A DNA stretch of 64,000 nucleotides from contig JBMNRB010000010.1 in assembly GCA_050944435.1 (NCBI GenBank), positions 1 through 64,000 of the forward strand. The letters are read 5' to 3'. Below the pieces are notes generated by a model. It had not been told where the DNA came from. It did no database searches and saw only the letters and a program-made list of their open reading frames with translations. Positions 41,511 through 50,011 of the stretch are shown piece by piece (the first letter of the stretch is position 1; each line of letters begins with the position of its first letter). This stretch comes from Ruminococcus_G sp050944435. Lineage in GTDB: Bacteria; Bacillota; Clostridia; Lachnospirales; Lachnospiraceae. The position numbers and the translations under genes were made by a program.

Positions 41511-43619
41511 CTATTTCACAAGATATACCTGGGCATACTGAACGCCGAACTGATTACACTCATCATGATCGTTCATGTAAATATCCACATGGCCATAGGG
41601 CGTTCCCCTGTCTTCCACAGTGTAAATCTTGCCATTGATAATCAGCTTCGTTCCAAAAGGAACTCCCGCCATGGCAACCGTCCTGCCCTGGGTCGGCATG
41701 GTTCCGCTGGCTGTCGGTCCTCCCGACCATTTCCCGCAGCAGATGGAACAATTGCAGTACGCCGTCAGCTTAAAGTTCCCCAGGAACTCTCCGTACTCTC
41801 CGCTGGCTGCCAGCGTGTACGCCGTCTGGCTTTCCGCTGCTTTTGCATTTACTTCCTCTATCTTATCTGAATCGCTGTCGGAGATGATCCTGGTGGCCCA
41901 CACCGCATGGGCATAGTCTATTCCCGAAGTCTTGATTCCTGTCTTCCGGGAACTGGCATGGATCACCTGGCCGTTGCCCATATACATTACCACATGATAC
42001 ACCGTTCCGTTGTTGGCATAGAAGATCAGATCTCCTGGCTGGGCTTCCTCCAGCGGTATCTGCGTTCCATACTGGGATTGTTCTCTGGACGTACGGGGCA
42101 GGGAATAACCGAAGTTCGCATATATCTGCTGTACAAATCCCGAACAGTCCGCACCGTTGGTCAGGCTCGTTCCTCCCCATACATAGGGATTGCCAATAAA
42201 CTGTTTGGCAAATTCTACCATAGCCGTGCCGATGGCGCTGGATACACTGGCCTCTTTCACTGAAGTAAGGGTATAATAGCAGGCGGCGTTCTCCTGCGGT
42301 TTGATCTTTTCTTCTGCCAGAGAATAGGCTGCTTCTCCTTTATCCAAAGCTGCCTGCTTCTGTTCTTCCAAACTATCCTTTGCTTCCTTGGCCTCAGTGT
42401 AAACCTTATTCAGCTCTTCGGTCTTTTCCTCCGTCTTCTCCGGATCCGCATCGTTTTCATCCAGGGCCTGGCTGGCATCTTGATATGCCTTCAGCGCATC
42501 CTGGTACTGACTCTCCTGATCCGCCGTCCACTCACCGGACGACGCCACCTGGCTTTTGGATTCTTCTTCGCTCGTCAGCTGGTCCGCTTTTACAAATCCC
42601 CGGACATCTCCGGATTCCACGTAAACCCAGCCCTCTAAATCCTCTGCAAGAATAAAGCAAAGACTATTTTCTCCCAAAACGCCGATCTCTCTGGCCCCCT
42701 CTTTCATCTCTTCAAGAATACTCACCCCTGCCGATTTAGACAGCACGTATACTTTGTCTACTACTGTTTCACGCACTGTGGTTTTTGTATACGTAAGAGC
42801 CGCATTCTCCAGGGGATCTACCAGAGATTCCGCCAGCAGAAGATTTTCCTCGCCCTTTTCCTGAACCAGGCTTTTCGCTTTCTCGTCCGTCAGCAGATTC
42901 GCTTTTTTTACAAATCCACGGGCCACTCCGGATTCTACATAAACCCATTCGCTGTCCGCTTCTTCCTTCAGTATGTAACAAAGCCCTTCTTTCTTCATCG
43001 TGCCGATCACCCGGGCCTCTTCCGACTGTTCTTCATAGATGTTCATTTCATCCACATTGCAGACGGCATACACCTTATCAACCGTAGTAAACCGGAAATT
43101 GTCCGTAATCGTCGGCGGAACGACAATGTCCTGAGAGGCCACCAGCTCCTCATTGGAATTATAAGGACTGGGCGTCACCGTAGCTTCCGGCTCTTCCTCG
43201 GGTTCTTCCGTTGGTTCCGGGGTCGCCGTCGGTTCCGGTTCCTCTGTCGGTTCCGGGGTCGCCGTCGGTTCCGGCGTTGCTGTCGGCTCCGGGGTCGCCG
43301 TCGGTTCCGGGGGCGTCGTCGGCTCCGGCGTTGTTGTTGGCTCCGGGGTCGTCGTCGGTTCCGGCGTTGTTGTTGGCTCTGGCGTTGCCGTCGGCTCCGG
43401 CGTTGTTGTTGGTTCCGGGGTCGCCGTCGGTTCCGGTTCCTCTGTCGGCTCCGGTTCCTCTGTCGGCTCTGGTTCGTCCGTGGGTTCCGGTGTCTCGCCC
43501 TCCGCCGCAGTCTCTACAATTCCATTTTCCACAGAAGCGCCGACCATTGATGAGAAAGGCAGCAGCATCGACACTGAAATCACAATCGCCAGTGCACGAA
43601 ATATTCTTTTTTTGTGCAT
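41511..43619 (-). CDS. Secreted wall hydrolase: Pro-rich repeat, SH3-like domains, NlpC/P60 and 3D domain
   Basis: A 702-residue exported protein. Signal peptide 1-29; a (E/T)PEPT-type repeat at about 44-142; two SH3-like domains (about 180-245 and 288-350); a charged helical linker (360-440); NlpC/P60 endopeptidase (462-575) with Cys492 in GADCSGF, His542 in YHVVMY and His554; C-terminal 3D domain (615-702) with GVPFGTKLIING and EDRGTPYGHVDIY. It should cut the peptide stems of peptidoglycan while the repeat spans the wall. Having NlpC/P60 and 3D catalytic modules in one chain is unusual but known in Lachnospiraceae. Own promoter, long leader of about 85 bases, own terminator. Confidence 0.92.
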   Translation of the reverse strand: MHKKRIFRALAIVISVSMLLPFSSMVGASVENGIVETAAEGETPEPTDEPEPTEEPEPTEEPEPTATPEPTTTPEPTATPEPTTTPEPTTTPEPTTTPEPTTPPEPTATPEPTATPEPTATPEPTEEPEPTATPEPTEEPEEEPEATVTPSPYNSNEELVASQDIVVPPTITDNFRFTTVDKVYAVCNVDEMNIYEEQSEEARVIGTMKKEGLCYILKEEADSEWVYVESGVARGFVKKANLLTDEKAKSLVQEKGEENLLLAESLVDPLENAALTYTKTTVRETVVDKVYVLSKSAGVSILEEMKEGAREIGVLGENSLCFILAEDLEGWVYVESGDVRGFVKADQLTSEEESKSQVASSGEWTADQESQYQDALKAYQDASQALDENDADPEKTEEKTEELNKVYTEAKEAKDSLEEQKQAALDKGEAAYSLAEEKIKPQENAACYYTLTSVKEASVSSAIGTAMVEFAKQFIGNPYVWGGTSLTNGADCSGFVQQIYANFGYSLPRTSREQSQYGTQIPLEEAQPGDLIFYANNGTVYHVVMYMGNGQVIHASSRKTGIKTSGIDYAHAVWATRIISDSDSDKIEEVNAKAAESQTAYTLAASGEYGEFLGNFKLTAYCNCSICCGKWSGGPTASGTMPTQGRTVAMAGVPFGTKLIINGKIYTVEDRGTPYGHVDIYMNDHDECNQFGVQYAQVYLVK
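43190..43493 (-). repeat. 18-bp tandem repeat encoding the Pro-rich (EPTATP-like) linker
   Basis: About 17 imperfect 18-base units coding EPTATP, EPTTTP, EPTEEP and similar. The reverse frames over it give long low-complexity open frames that are not genes. Unit number can change by slippage or recombination. Confidence 0.9.
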
Positions 43620-43713
43620 GTTGCTCCACTTATCCTTTCCAGCTAAACATTATTCTCTCTTACCATTTTTCATCTACGTTTAACAATACACATTCTGATA
43701 CATTAACAGTTAC

Positions 43714-43742
43714 ATTTTATCTCAATCCCGTCCGCTTTTCAA
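43714..43742 (-). promoter_or_regulatory. Promoter of the modular wall hydrolase
   Basis: TTGAAA (complement of 43737-43742), 17-base spacer, TAAAAT (complement of 43714-43719). Transcription would give a leader of about 85 bases. The rest of the 180-base gap to trpS shows nothing else. Confidence 0.65.
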
Positions 43743-43800
43743 GTTTTTATGCAAAATTGAAATACTTTCTCGAACTGCAAAAATCTACAAAATGCATCTT

Positions 43801-44805
43801 CTACCGTATTCTGTCAGGAAATCCTACTTTTCTTTGCACTTTGCGCAAAGTTTTCGCCGCATAATAACCGGCCTTTTCCGCATTCTCTTTTATCACAGAG
43901 TCAATATATGCCTTATCTTTTTCCAGCCGTCCCACTTCGTCCTGCAGGGGTTTCAGAATGCTGACGATAGCTTCTCCTACCGCTGTTTTAAGCTCTCCAT
44001 ATCCCCGGCCTTCAAATTCTTTCACCGCCTCATCCGGCGTTTTCTCCGTGCAGGCACAGTATATATTAATCAGATTCTTAAGTCCCGGCTGCTCGTCCCG
44101 ATAAGCCACACAGCCTTCAGAATCAGTCACTGCCCGTTTACATTTACGCATAATCGTATCCGGATCATCCAGCAGATAAATGCTCCCATTGGGATTTTCA
44201 TCCGATTTCGACATTTTTCTTCCTGGATCCTGAAGGCTCATTATTTTTGCTCCCACTTTTCCAACATATGCTTCAGGAATAGTAAACACATCGCCGTAAA
44301 TGTTATTAAAACGGATGGCAATGTCTCTCGTCAGTTCCAGATGCTGCATCTGATCAATTCCCACCGGAACCACATCCGCCTGATACAGCAGAATATCAGC
44401 GGCCATCAAAACAGGATAAGTGAAAAGGCCCGCGTTGATATTGTCCGCATGTTTTGCCGCCTTATCTTTAAACTGGGTCATCCGGTTCAGTTCTCCCATA
44501 TAAGTAAAACAGCTTAAAATCCAACTCAGTTCTGCGTGGCCGGATACATGAGACTGGTAATAAATACAATTTTTCTTCGGATCCAGGCCTGCTGCAATAT
44601 ACAGTGTCAAAAGAGCGCGAGCCCGCTTTCTCAATGTGGCAGGATCCTGTCTCACCGTAATAGAATGCATATCCACCACACTGTAAAAGCACTCATACTC
44701 ATCACTTAACGTCAGCCAGTTTTTCAAAGCGCCCAGATAATTTCCCAGGGTCAGATTTCCAGTGGCCTGCATGCCGCTGAACAAAACTTTTTTACCATTA
44801 ATCAT
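43801..44805 (-). CDS. trpS: Tryptophanyl-tRNA synthetase
   Basis: A 334-residue class I synthetase that charges tRNA-Trp. The HIGH-type motif is in GMQATGNLTLGNYLGA, the KMSKS loop is GRKMSKSDENP, and the Trp pocket region has DILLYQADVVPVGIDQMQHLELTRD. Normal length. Its leader is short and has no T-box; only a sigma-A promoter is found. Confidence 0.97.
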   Translation of the reverse strand: MINGKKVLFSGMQATGNLTLGNYLGALKNWLTLSDEYECFYSVVDMHSITVRQDPATLRKRARALLTLYIAAGLDPKKNCIYYQSHVSGHAELSWILSCFTYMGELNRMTQFKDKAAKHADNINAGLFTYPVLMAADILLYQADVVPVGIDQMQHLELTRDIAIRFNNIYGDVFTIPEAYVGKVGAKIMSLQDPGRKMSKSDENPNGSIYLLDDPDTIMRKCKRAVTDSEGCVAYRDEQPGLKNLINIYCACTEKTPDEAVKEFEGRGYGELKTAVGEAIVSILKPLQDEVGRLEKDKAYIDSVIKENAEKAGYYAAKTLRKVQRKVGFPDRIR

Positions 44806-44844
44806 TTCAGCTACCTCTTTTTGCTTCCTTTTTCAATGCATTTA

Positions 44845-44873
44845 AGTTTATCACCCCCTTTTTGGAAAGTCAA
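44845..44873 (-). promoter_or_regulatory. Promoter of trpS
   Basis: TTGACT (complement of 44868-44873), 17-base spacer, TAAACT (complement of 44845-44850). Its -35 box is 12 bases from the divergent luxS -35 box. Confidence 0.65.
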
Positions 44874-44884
44874 GAAACCGCCGC

Positions 44885-44913
44885 TTGAAAAACCATACTT
44901 TTCCTTATATAAT
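44885..44913 (+). promoter_or_regulatory. Promoter of luxS
   Basis: TTGAAA at 44885-44890, 17-base spacer, TATAAT at 44908-44913; AAAGGAGAG precedes the ATG at 44962. Confidence 0.75.
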
Positions 44914-44961
44914 GGTAGAGCATTCATTATGGAAATCTAAAAACAAAAAGGAGAGAAAAAA

Positions 44962-45438
44962 ATGAAAAAGATACCCAGTTTTTCCATCGACCATAATAAG
45001 CTTCAGCCCGGCGTCTACGTATCACGCAAAGATCATATCGGCGCTGAAACCATCACTACCTTTGACCTGCGTATGACGTCTCCCAACGAAGAACCGGTGA
45101 TGAATACTGCAGAGGTTCACGCTTTAGAGCATGTGGCCGCTACCTATCTGCGCAATCACGAAACATGGGGAGAGAAAATCGTCTACGTCGGTCCCATGGG
45201 ATGCCGCACCGGTTTTTACCTTCTGGTAGCAGGTGATTATAACTCCAAGGATATTCTTCCGCTGGTGATCGATACCTTTACTTTTGTAAAGGATTTTGAA
45301 GGAGAAATTCCTGGAGCCTGTGCCAAAGACTGCGGCAACTATCTGGATATGAACTTGAATATGGCAAAATTCTGGGCCCGCCGCTATGTGGACACGCTGA
45401 AAAACATTACACCGGACCGTTTGGTTTATCCCCAATAA
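44962..45438 (+). CDS. luxS: S-ribosylhomocysteine lyase
   Basis: A 158-residue iron enzyme that splits S-ribosylhomocysteine into homocysteine and DPD, the precursor of autoinducer-2. Metal ligands HALEH and the Cys in GACAKDCGNYLDMNL are intact, as is the catalytic Cys in PMGCRTGFY. Full length for the family. It forms a two-gene unit with an EIIC-like membrane protein 23 bases downstream. The pfs nucleosidase is not in the window. Confidence 0.97.
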   Translation: MKKIPSFSIDHNKLQPGVYVSRKDHIGAETITTFDLRMTSPNEEPVMNTAEVHALEHVAATYLRNHETWGEKIVYVGPMGCRTGFYLLVAGDYNSKDILPLVIDTFTFVKDFEGEIPGACAKDCGNYLDMNLNMAKFWARRYVDTLKNITPDRLVYPQ

Positions 45439-45461
45439 AAAATCTTAGGGGGAACCGATTC

Positions 45462-46526
45462 ATGAAAAAACTGAAAAAAATTTTTTATCACATATTTATC
45501 GATGGATTAAGCGGCATGGCCCTGGGGCTGTTTGCCACTTTGATCATCGGCACTATTATTCAGCAAATCGGCACATTGTTGGGAGGCACAGTTGGAAATT
45601 ATCTGTATATCATGGGAAAGATGGCCGCGGCGGTGACCGGCGCCGGCATCGGAACCGGCGTTGCCGTTAAATTCAAGGAGAGTCCCCTCGTCATTATCTC
45701 AGCCGCCACCGCCGGCATGATGGGATCCTTCGCTTCGCAGATTTTATCCGGAGCGCTCCTGACAGAAACCGCCGTGGTTCTCACCGGGCCCGGCGAACCC
45801 CTTGGCGCATTTATCGCGGCTCTCGTGGGAATCGAAGTGGGACATCTGGTTTCCGGCAAAACCAAAATCGATATTCTGGTTACTCCCCTGGTATCCATTA
45901 TCACAGGATCCACAGCGGGCCTGCTGGTAGGACCTCCCATTTCAGCTTTTATGGTTTGGCTGGGAAGTCTGGTAAACTGGGGAACCGAACAGCAGCCCCT
46001 TTTAATGGGAGTTATCGTCTCCGTCATTATGGGAATGGTTTTGACTCTTCCTATCAGTTCAGCCGCCCTCGGCATCATTATGGACCTGTCCGGACTGGCT
46101 GCAGGCGCCGCCACCATCGGCTGCTGCTGCAATATGATCGGATTCGCTGTAGCCAGTTACCGGGAGAATAAAATTGGCGGACTATTGGCCCAGGGCCTGG
46201 GTACCTCCATGCTTCAGGTCCCCAACATTGTGAGAAAACCCATTATCTGGCTGCCCGCCATCATCACCAGCGCCATTTTGGGGCCTGTGGGCACCGTAAT
46301 CTTCCATATGACTGGAAACGCCACCGGTTCAGGGATGGGAACGGCTGGTCTGGTGGGACAGATTATGACCTGGCAGGTTATGACTGCCACTGAGGCACCG
46401 GTTCTGGTGCTCATTAAAATTTTACTGCTTCATTTCATTCTGCCTGCTGCACTGTCTCTTTTAATTTCTGAATTCATGAGAAAAAAGAAATGGATCAAAC
46501 CGGGCGATATGGAATTGCACTTGTAA
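45462..46526 (+). CDS. PfoR/EIIC-like polytopic membrane protein
   Basis: A 354-residue protein with about nine or ten hydrophobic, glycine-rich segments. It resembles the EIIC_2/PfoR group of phosphotransferase-system integral proteins; no EIIA or EIIB domain is fused or adjacent. Distinct features are a CCC triplet in TIGCCCNMIGFA and a basic C terminus (MRKKKWIKPGD). PfoR was named as a toxin-gene regulator in Clostridium perfringens, but its transport role is unproved. Here it follows luxS after 23 bases with AGGGGG before the ATG, so co-transcription is likely. A link to AI-2 or to homocysteine is inferred from position only. Confidence 0.8.
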   Translation: MKKLKKIFYHIFIDGLSGMALGLFATLIIGTIIQQIGTLLGGTVGNYLYIMGKMAAAVTGAGIGTGVAVKFKESPLVIISAATAGMMGSFASQILSGALLTETAVVLTGPGEPLGAFIAALVGIEVGHLVSGKTKIDILVTPLVSIITGSTAGLLVGPPISAFMVWLGSLVNWGTEQQPLLMGVIVSVIMGMVLTLPISSAALGIIMDLSGLAAGAATIGCCCNMIGFAVASYRENKIGGLLAQGLGTSMLQVPNIVRKPIIWLPAIITSAILGPVGTVIFHMTGNATGSGMGTAGLVGQIMTWQVMTATEAPVLVLIKILLLHFILPAALSLLISEFMRKKKWIKPGDMELHL

Positions 46527-46613
46527 AAATTTTAAAAATATGAATGGATTCTCCTTTTTCAATCGTATTAATGTCAACAATAAAAATATGATATGGAAAA
46601 TGGAGGAATCAAG

Positions 46614-46874
46614 ATGAAAAAAGTGTTAGTTGGAATTTTAACTGTGGCCCTTGCGATGTCTGTCTGCACAAGTATCGCTTTCGCTTCCGGATCCGGAATG
46701 GGAAAACACCATACCCATTCCTGCGCCAGTAAGATCTGCAGTTACTGCAGTGTCTGCCGCTATACCGACGAAAACGGCGATGGAATCTGCGATTATCACA
46801 AAGACCGTACCTGTCCGCAGACCTGTACAGAATCCGGGAATTTCCACCGTCATCACAGGAGCTGCCACAGATAA
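46614..46874 (+). CDS. Small secreted Cys/His-rich peptide
   Basis: An 86-residue protein with a clear signal peptide (KKVLVGILTVALAM, cleavage after AFA). The mature part, about 60 residues, has eight Cys, eleven His, and a YTDENGDGICDYH segment that resembles a calcium-binding EF-hand/dockerin loop. I chose ATG 46614 after TGGAGG. It lies 13 bases upstream of the ECF sigma gene, so the three genes are probably one unit. Function unknown: metal or redox binding is suggested by composition only. Confidence 0.75.
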   Translation: MKKVLVGILTVALAMSVCTSIAFASGSGMGKHHTHSCASKICSYCSVCRYTDENGDGICDYHKDRTCPQTCTESGNFHRHHRSCHR

Positions 46875-46887
46875 CAGATGAGGTATC

Positions 46888-47370
46888 ATGCGGAGCGAAC
46901 AAGAGGTAAACAGAGCAATTGATCAGTATGCAGATACGGTCAAACGTCTCTGTATGATTCATTTAAAAAATTATGCTGACACAGAGGACATATTTCAAAC
47001 GGTATTTCTGAAATATGCTCTCACTTCCTTTAGCTTTGAAAATCCGGAACATGAGAAGGCCTGGTTTATTCGTGTTACTCTCAATGCCTGTAAAGATTTG
47101 CTTAGAAACGTCTTCCGCAGCCGGACAGTATCTCTGGATAAACTTCTGACACAGCCTTCTCCGCTGCCGGAAGACAACCGGGACATACTGGAGGCCGTAC
47201 TGTCACTTCCCCAAAAGTACAGGGAAGTGGTGTATCTTCATTTTTATGAAGGATATACCGCCCCTCAGATCAGCAGGATTCTGAAGAAAAACACCAATAC
47301 CGTCTATACGCTCCTGACCCGCTCAAAACAAATGTTAAAAGAGAAGCTGGGAGGTGATGGGTATGAATGA
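46888..47370 (+). CDS. ECF-type sigma factor
   Basis: A 160-residue extracytoplasmic-function sigma factor. Region 2 is at about 10-70 (ADTEDIFQTVFLKYA) and region 4 at 98-150, with an HTH of the usual form (LSLPQKYREVVYLHFYEGYTAPQISRILKK). It lacks region 3, as do all ECFs. Its end overlaps by eight bases the start of the membrane anti-sigma protein, so the pair is translationally coupled. Regulated genes cannot be told; upstream of the small peptide I could not find a clean AAC/CGT ECF promoter. Confidence 0.93.
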   Translation: MRSEQEVNRAIDQYADTVKRLCMIHLKNYADTEDIFQTVFLKYALTSFSFENPEHEKAWFIRVTLNACKDLLRNVFRSRTVSLDKLLTQPSPLPEDNRDILEAVLSLPQKYREVVYLHFYEGYTAPQISRILKKNTNTVYTLLTRSKQMLKEKLGGDGYE

Positions 47371-48112
47371 CAGAATAAAAGAAACCTTTGAAAAAATCCA
47401 TGCGGACGAAACTCTGAAAACAAAGACGAAAGCTTATCTTATACGAAAAACGAAGGGATATGCAAAACGTCCCGTTTCAGGGGTTCTGCGTCTGGCCCCC
47501 GTCGCCCTTTTCCTGCTGTTTCTGCTGGTCGGAAGCGGATGGGTATATTATCATCCGACAGCTTCCATCAGTATCGAGGTCAATCCCTCCGTGGAGCTGG
47601 AAATTAACCGGTTTGACAAAGTGATCGCCGTCAGGGGATATAACCGTGACGGCGAAGCTCTTGCCGACTCATTGGATATCAAATATGCAGACTGCAGCGA
47701 AGCAGTACTGCAGATCCTGAATAACAAAAACATTACGGCACTGTTGTCCCAGGACGAGTTTCTCACCATCACTGTCGCAGGTTCTGGTGAAAGACAGTGC
47801 GCAAGAATCCTCTCCCAGCTGGAATCCTGCACAGATGGTCACGAAAACACCCGCTGCTACTCCTCCACCTGGGATGAGCGTTCAACCGCACATGAAATGG
47901 ATCTTTCCTGCGGCAGATACCATGCCTATCTGGAGTTGAAATCACTGGATCCCACGGTTACTCCCGAGGAGGTACGCTCCATGACCATGAAGGAAATTTA
48001 CGATTTAATAGATGAACTATCCCAGAACCAGGGTGGTTCTTATGACACCAGTAATGAGAACGGGCGTGGATACGGACATGGACACGGGCAAAAGTACGGA
48101 ACGCATCATTAA
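47363..48112 (+). CDS. RsgI-like membrane anti-sigma factor with His-rich tail
   Basis: A 249-residue single-pass membrane protein. Cytosolic residues 1-42 (with a KETFEKIHADETLKTKTKAYL helix) probably hold the sigma factor; TM at about 43-63; an RsgI-like outside domain follows (ISIEVNPSVELEINRFDKVIAV). The outer part has five Cys (111, 146, 156, 165, 183) and a C-terminal GYGHGHGQKYGTHH segment that could bind metal. I use ATG 47363, six bases after GGAGGTG; the GTG and ATG just before it are too close. Sensing of an extracellular signal is inferred from domain order. Confidence 0.82.
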   Translation: MNDRIKETFEKIHADETLKTKTKAYLIRKTKGYAKRPVSGVLRLAPVALFLLFLLVGSGWVYYHPTASISIEVNPSVELEINRFDKVIAVRGYNRDGEALADSLDIKYADCSEAVLQILNNKNITALLSQDEFLTITVAGSGERQCARILSQLESCTDGHENTRCYSSTWDERSTAHEMDLSCGRYHAYLELKSLDPTVTPEEVRSMTMKEIYDLIDELSQNQGGSYDTSNENGRGYGHGHGQKYGTHH

Positions 48113-48116
48113 ACGG

Positions 48117-48161
48117 GAAGAGGATATACTGGAATAAAACCGTATATCCTCTTCTTTCTTT
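48117..48161 (+). terminator. Terminator of the anti-sigma operon
   Basis: Thirteen-pair stem GAAGAGGATATAC/GTATATCCTCTTC (48117-48129 with 48142-48154) followed by TTTCTTT on the plus strand. The gene on the other side converges on it. Confidence 0.8.
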
Positions 48162-48178
48162 ATTCATCAGATGAAATT

Positions 48179-48856
48179 TTATTCATTCCCCGGAAGTTCC
48201 CCTCCATGTTCAATCATATAACGAAAGGTATTAGCATAGCTGGGAAACTTGGCTGAATAAGAGTCCAATGCAGATTTTCTCAAAATATCATAGACCTCCA
48301 ATTGAGAAAACTCCGACGGCACCTGGTAGCAAACCCGGTAAAACTCTGTGGCAATTTTATTCATTACGCTTTCTTTACTCATGGATCCCAGACCAAGAAT
48401 CAGTCCGCTGTATTTTTTATCTGTTTTGCAGATATCCATATAAAAGTCCAGCATATGATAAATTTCAAGATAAAGAAGTTCACGGGCGGTTTCCCCTCCA
48501 TCTTGCAGAATATCAATACAGAGGCTTTGCAGAATCTGATTTTTCTCTTTTTTATGCCATCTGGAAATACGATCTTTTTTAACTACGTTGGCAAAATAAA
48601 TCAAATTAATCCATGCCGCCAGGAGTTCATCCACTCCATCTTTTTTTCCATATCTTCTCTCCCACATGGCCAGCCGGATTTTATTTTCCTCCAATTCTAT
48701 TCCTTCTTCTATAGCTCTCAAAAGTACCTCTTTACGCTTTTTTGCATCTGTCACTGCATAATAATCATCGGGCCATTTCAGCTCTTTCTCTTCTTTTTCC
48801 TTCTTTTTTTCTTCTTCCTGTGCTTTTTGCTGTGCTTTTAATTTCGTAAAGTCCAT
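48179..48856 (-). CDS. Unrecognised cytosolic protein with charged coiled N terminus
   Basis: A 225-residue protein with no signal peptide or TM. The first 27 residues are rich in Lys/Glu/Gln (coiled-coil-like); the rest is predicted all-helical with many charged residues, conserved-looking segments AAWINLIYFANVVKK and ELLYLEIYHMLDFYMDICK. I do not recognise a family, though similar proteins occur as single genes in Lachnospiraceae. It has a good ribosome-binding site (GGAGAG) and codon use like its neighbours. No function is proposed. Confidence 0.7.
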   Translation of the reverse strand: MDFTKLKAQQKAQEEEKKKEKEEKELKWPDDYYAVTDAKKRKEVLLRAIEEGIELEENKIRLAMWERRYGKKDGVDELLAAWINLIYFANVVKKDRISRWHKKEKNQILQSLCIDILQDGGETARELLYLEIYHMLDFYMDICKTDKKYSGLILGLGSMSKESVMNKIATEFYRVCYQVPSEFSQLEVYDILRKSALDSYSAKFPSYANTFRYMIEHGGELPGNE

Positions 48857-48916
48857 GTTTGTCTACTCTCCTAATTTTTTCATTTCATGTGGTGTCCAAC
48901 TTCCGGAATTGGTATT

Positions 48917-50011
48917 TTACTTTAATTCCCTCTCCGCCATGGAAAGAGCCGCCTCAATAACTTTGTCCATGTCAAAATAGCGGTACATGCCAAGACGTCC
49001 GCCAAAGAGCACATCCTGCTCCTTTTCCGCCAATTTCTGATACTCTTCAAAAAGCTTTGTATTTCTGTCATCATTGACAGGATAATAAGGCTCGTCTCCC
49101 CGTTTCCATGTCTTGGGATATTCCTTTGTTATCACCGTGGTTTTCTGCTGCCCGAAGTCAAAATGTTTATGTTCAATAATTCGAGTATAAGGCACCTCGT
49201 GAGAAGTATAATTCACCACCGCATTGCCCTGATAATTTTCACAGGAAAGCTTTTCCTCTTCAAATCGCAAAGACCGGTATTCCAAAACCCCAAGGCAGTA
49301 ATCAAAATATTCATCGATCATACCGGTATATATCGTTTTCTTTGCCAACTCCTCCCGATCCAGATTTCTGAAATCCGTACTCAATTTCACTGGAATTCCC
49401 TCCAGCATTCTCTCCACCAGTTTCGTATATCCCTCTTTTGGAATTCCCTGATAGGGATCGTTGAAATAATTGTTGTCATAGGTGAACCGCAGGGGCAGCC
49501 GCCGAATAATGAAAGCCGGAAGCTCCGTACATTTTCTCCCCCACTGCTTTTCCGTATATTCCTTCACCAGCTTTTCATAAACGTCCCGCCCCACCAGGGA
49601 CAGCGCCTGTTCTTCCAGATTTTTCGGGTTCTCAATGGAAAGGCTGGCTATCTGCTCCTGAATCTTTTTCTTGGCCTCCTCCGGCGTTTTAATGTTCCAC
49701 ATCCGGCTAAAAGTATTCATATTAAACGGAAGATTATACAATTCATCATGGTATATCGCCACAGGAGAATTGATAAAATGGTTGAATTCTCCAAACTGCT
49801 GTATATAGTCCCAGATCTTCCGGTTGGACGTATGGAAAATATGGGCCCCATATTTATGCACCTGAATTCCATCTACCTCTTCTGTATAAATATTTCCTCC
49901 TATGTGGCCGCGTTTATCAACCACCAGACAACGGTATCCCTTCCGCGCCGCCTCCCTGGCAAATACACTGCCGAACAAACCGGCTCCTACAATTAAATAA
50001 TCATATTTCAT
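48917..50011 (-). CDS. glf: UDP-galactopyranose mutase
   Basis: A 364-residue FAD enzyme that converts UDP-galactopyranose to UDP-galactofuranose for surface glycans. FAD motif VGAGLFGSVFAREA, then GGNIYTEEVDGI, HKYGAHIFHT, and the active-site GWGRKCTELPAF-type region. The ATG at 50011 has GGAG before it; an ATG four codons earlier lies inside truA without such a site. It overlaps truA by 11 bases. Other polymer genes are not in the window. Confidence 0.96.
   Translation of the reverse strand: MKYDYLIVGAGLFGSVFAREAARKGYRCLVVDKRGHIGGNIYTEEVDGIQVHKYGAHIFHTSNRKIWDYIQQFGEFNHFINSPVAIYHDELYNLPFNMNTFSRMWNIKTPEEAKKKIQEQIASLSIENPKNLEEQALSLVGRDVYEKLVKEYTEKQWGRKCTELPAFIIRRLPLRFTYDNNYFNDPYQGIPKEGYTKLVERMLEGIPVKLSTDFRNLDREELAKKTIYTGMIDEYFDYCLGVLEYRSLRFEEEKLSCENYQGNAVVNYTSHEVPYTRIIEHKHFDFGQQKTTVITKEYPKTWKRGDEPYYPVNDDRNTKLFEEYQKLAEKEQDVLFGGRLGMYRYFDMDKVIEAALSMAERELK

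Noticed and set aside
43211..43864. Plus-strand open frames across the proline-rich repeat, up to 217 codons
   Set aside because: They are reverse frames of an 18-base tandem repeat with low-complexity composition.
44806..44884. T-box leader upstream of trpS
   Set aside because: The leader is only about 50 bases and has no T-box or specifier loop, only a sigma-A promoter.
46527..46613. ECF-type promoter (AAC/CGT) upstream of the small secreted peptide
   Set aside because: A GTCAAC sequence and a TATGAT are present but not at a convincing spacing; I could not call it.
49163..49996. Plus-strand open frame of 277 codons over glf
   Set aside because: Antisense shadow of an unambiguous UDP-galactopyranose mutase without ribosome-binding site or known domain.
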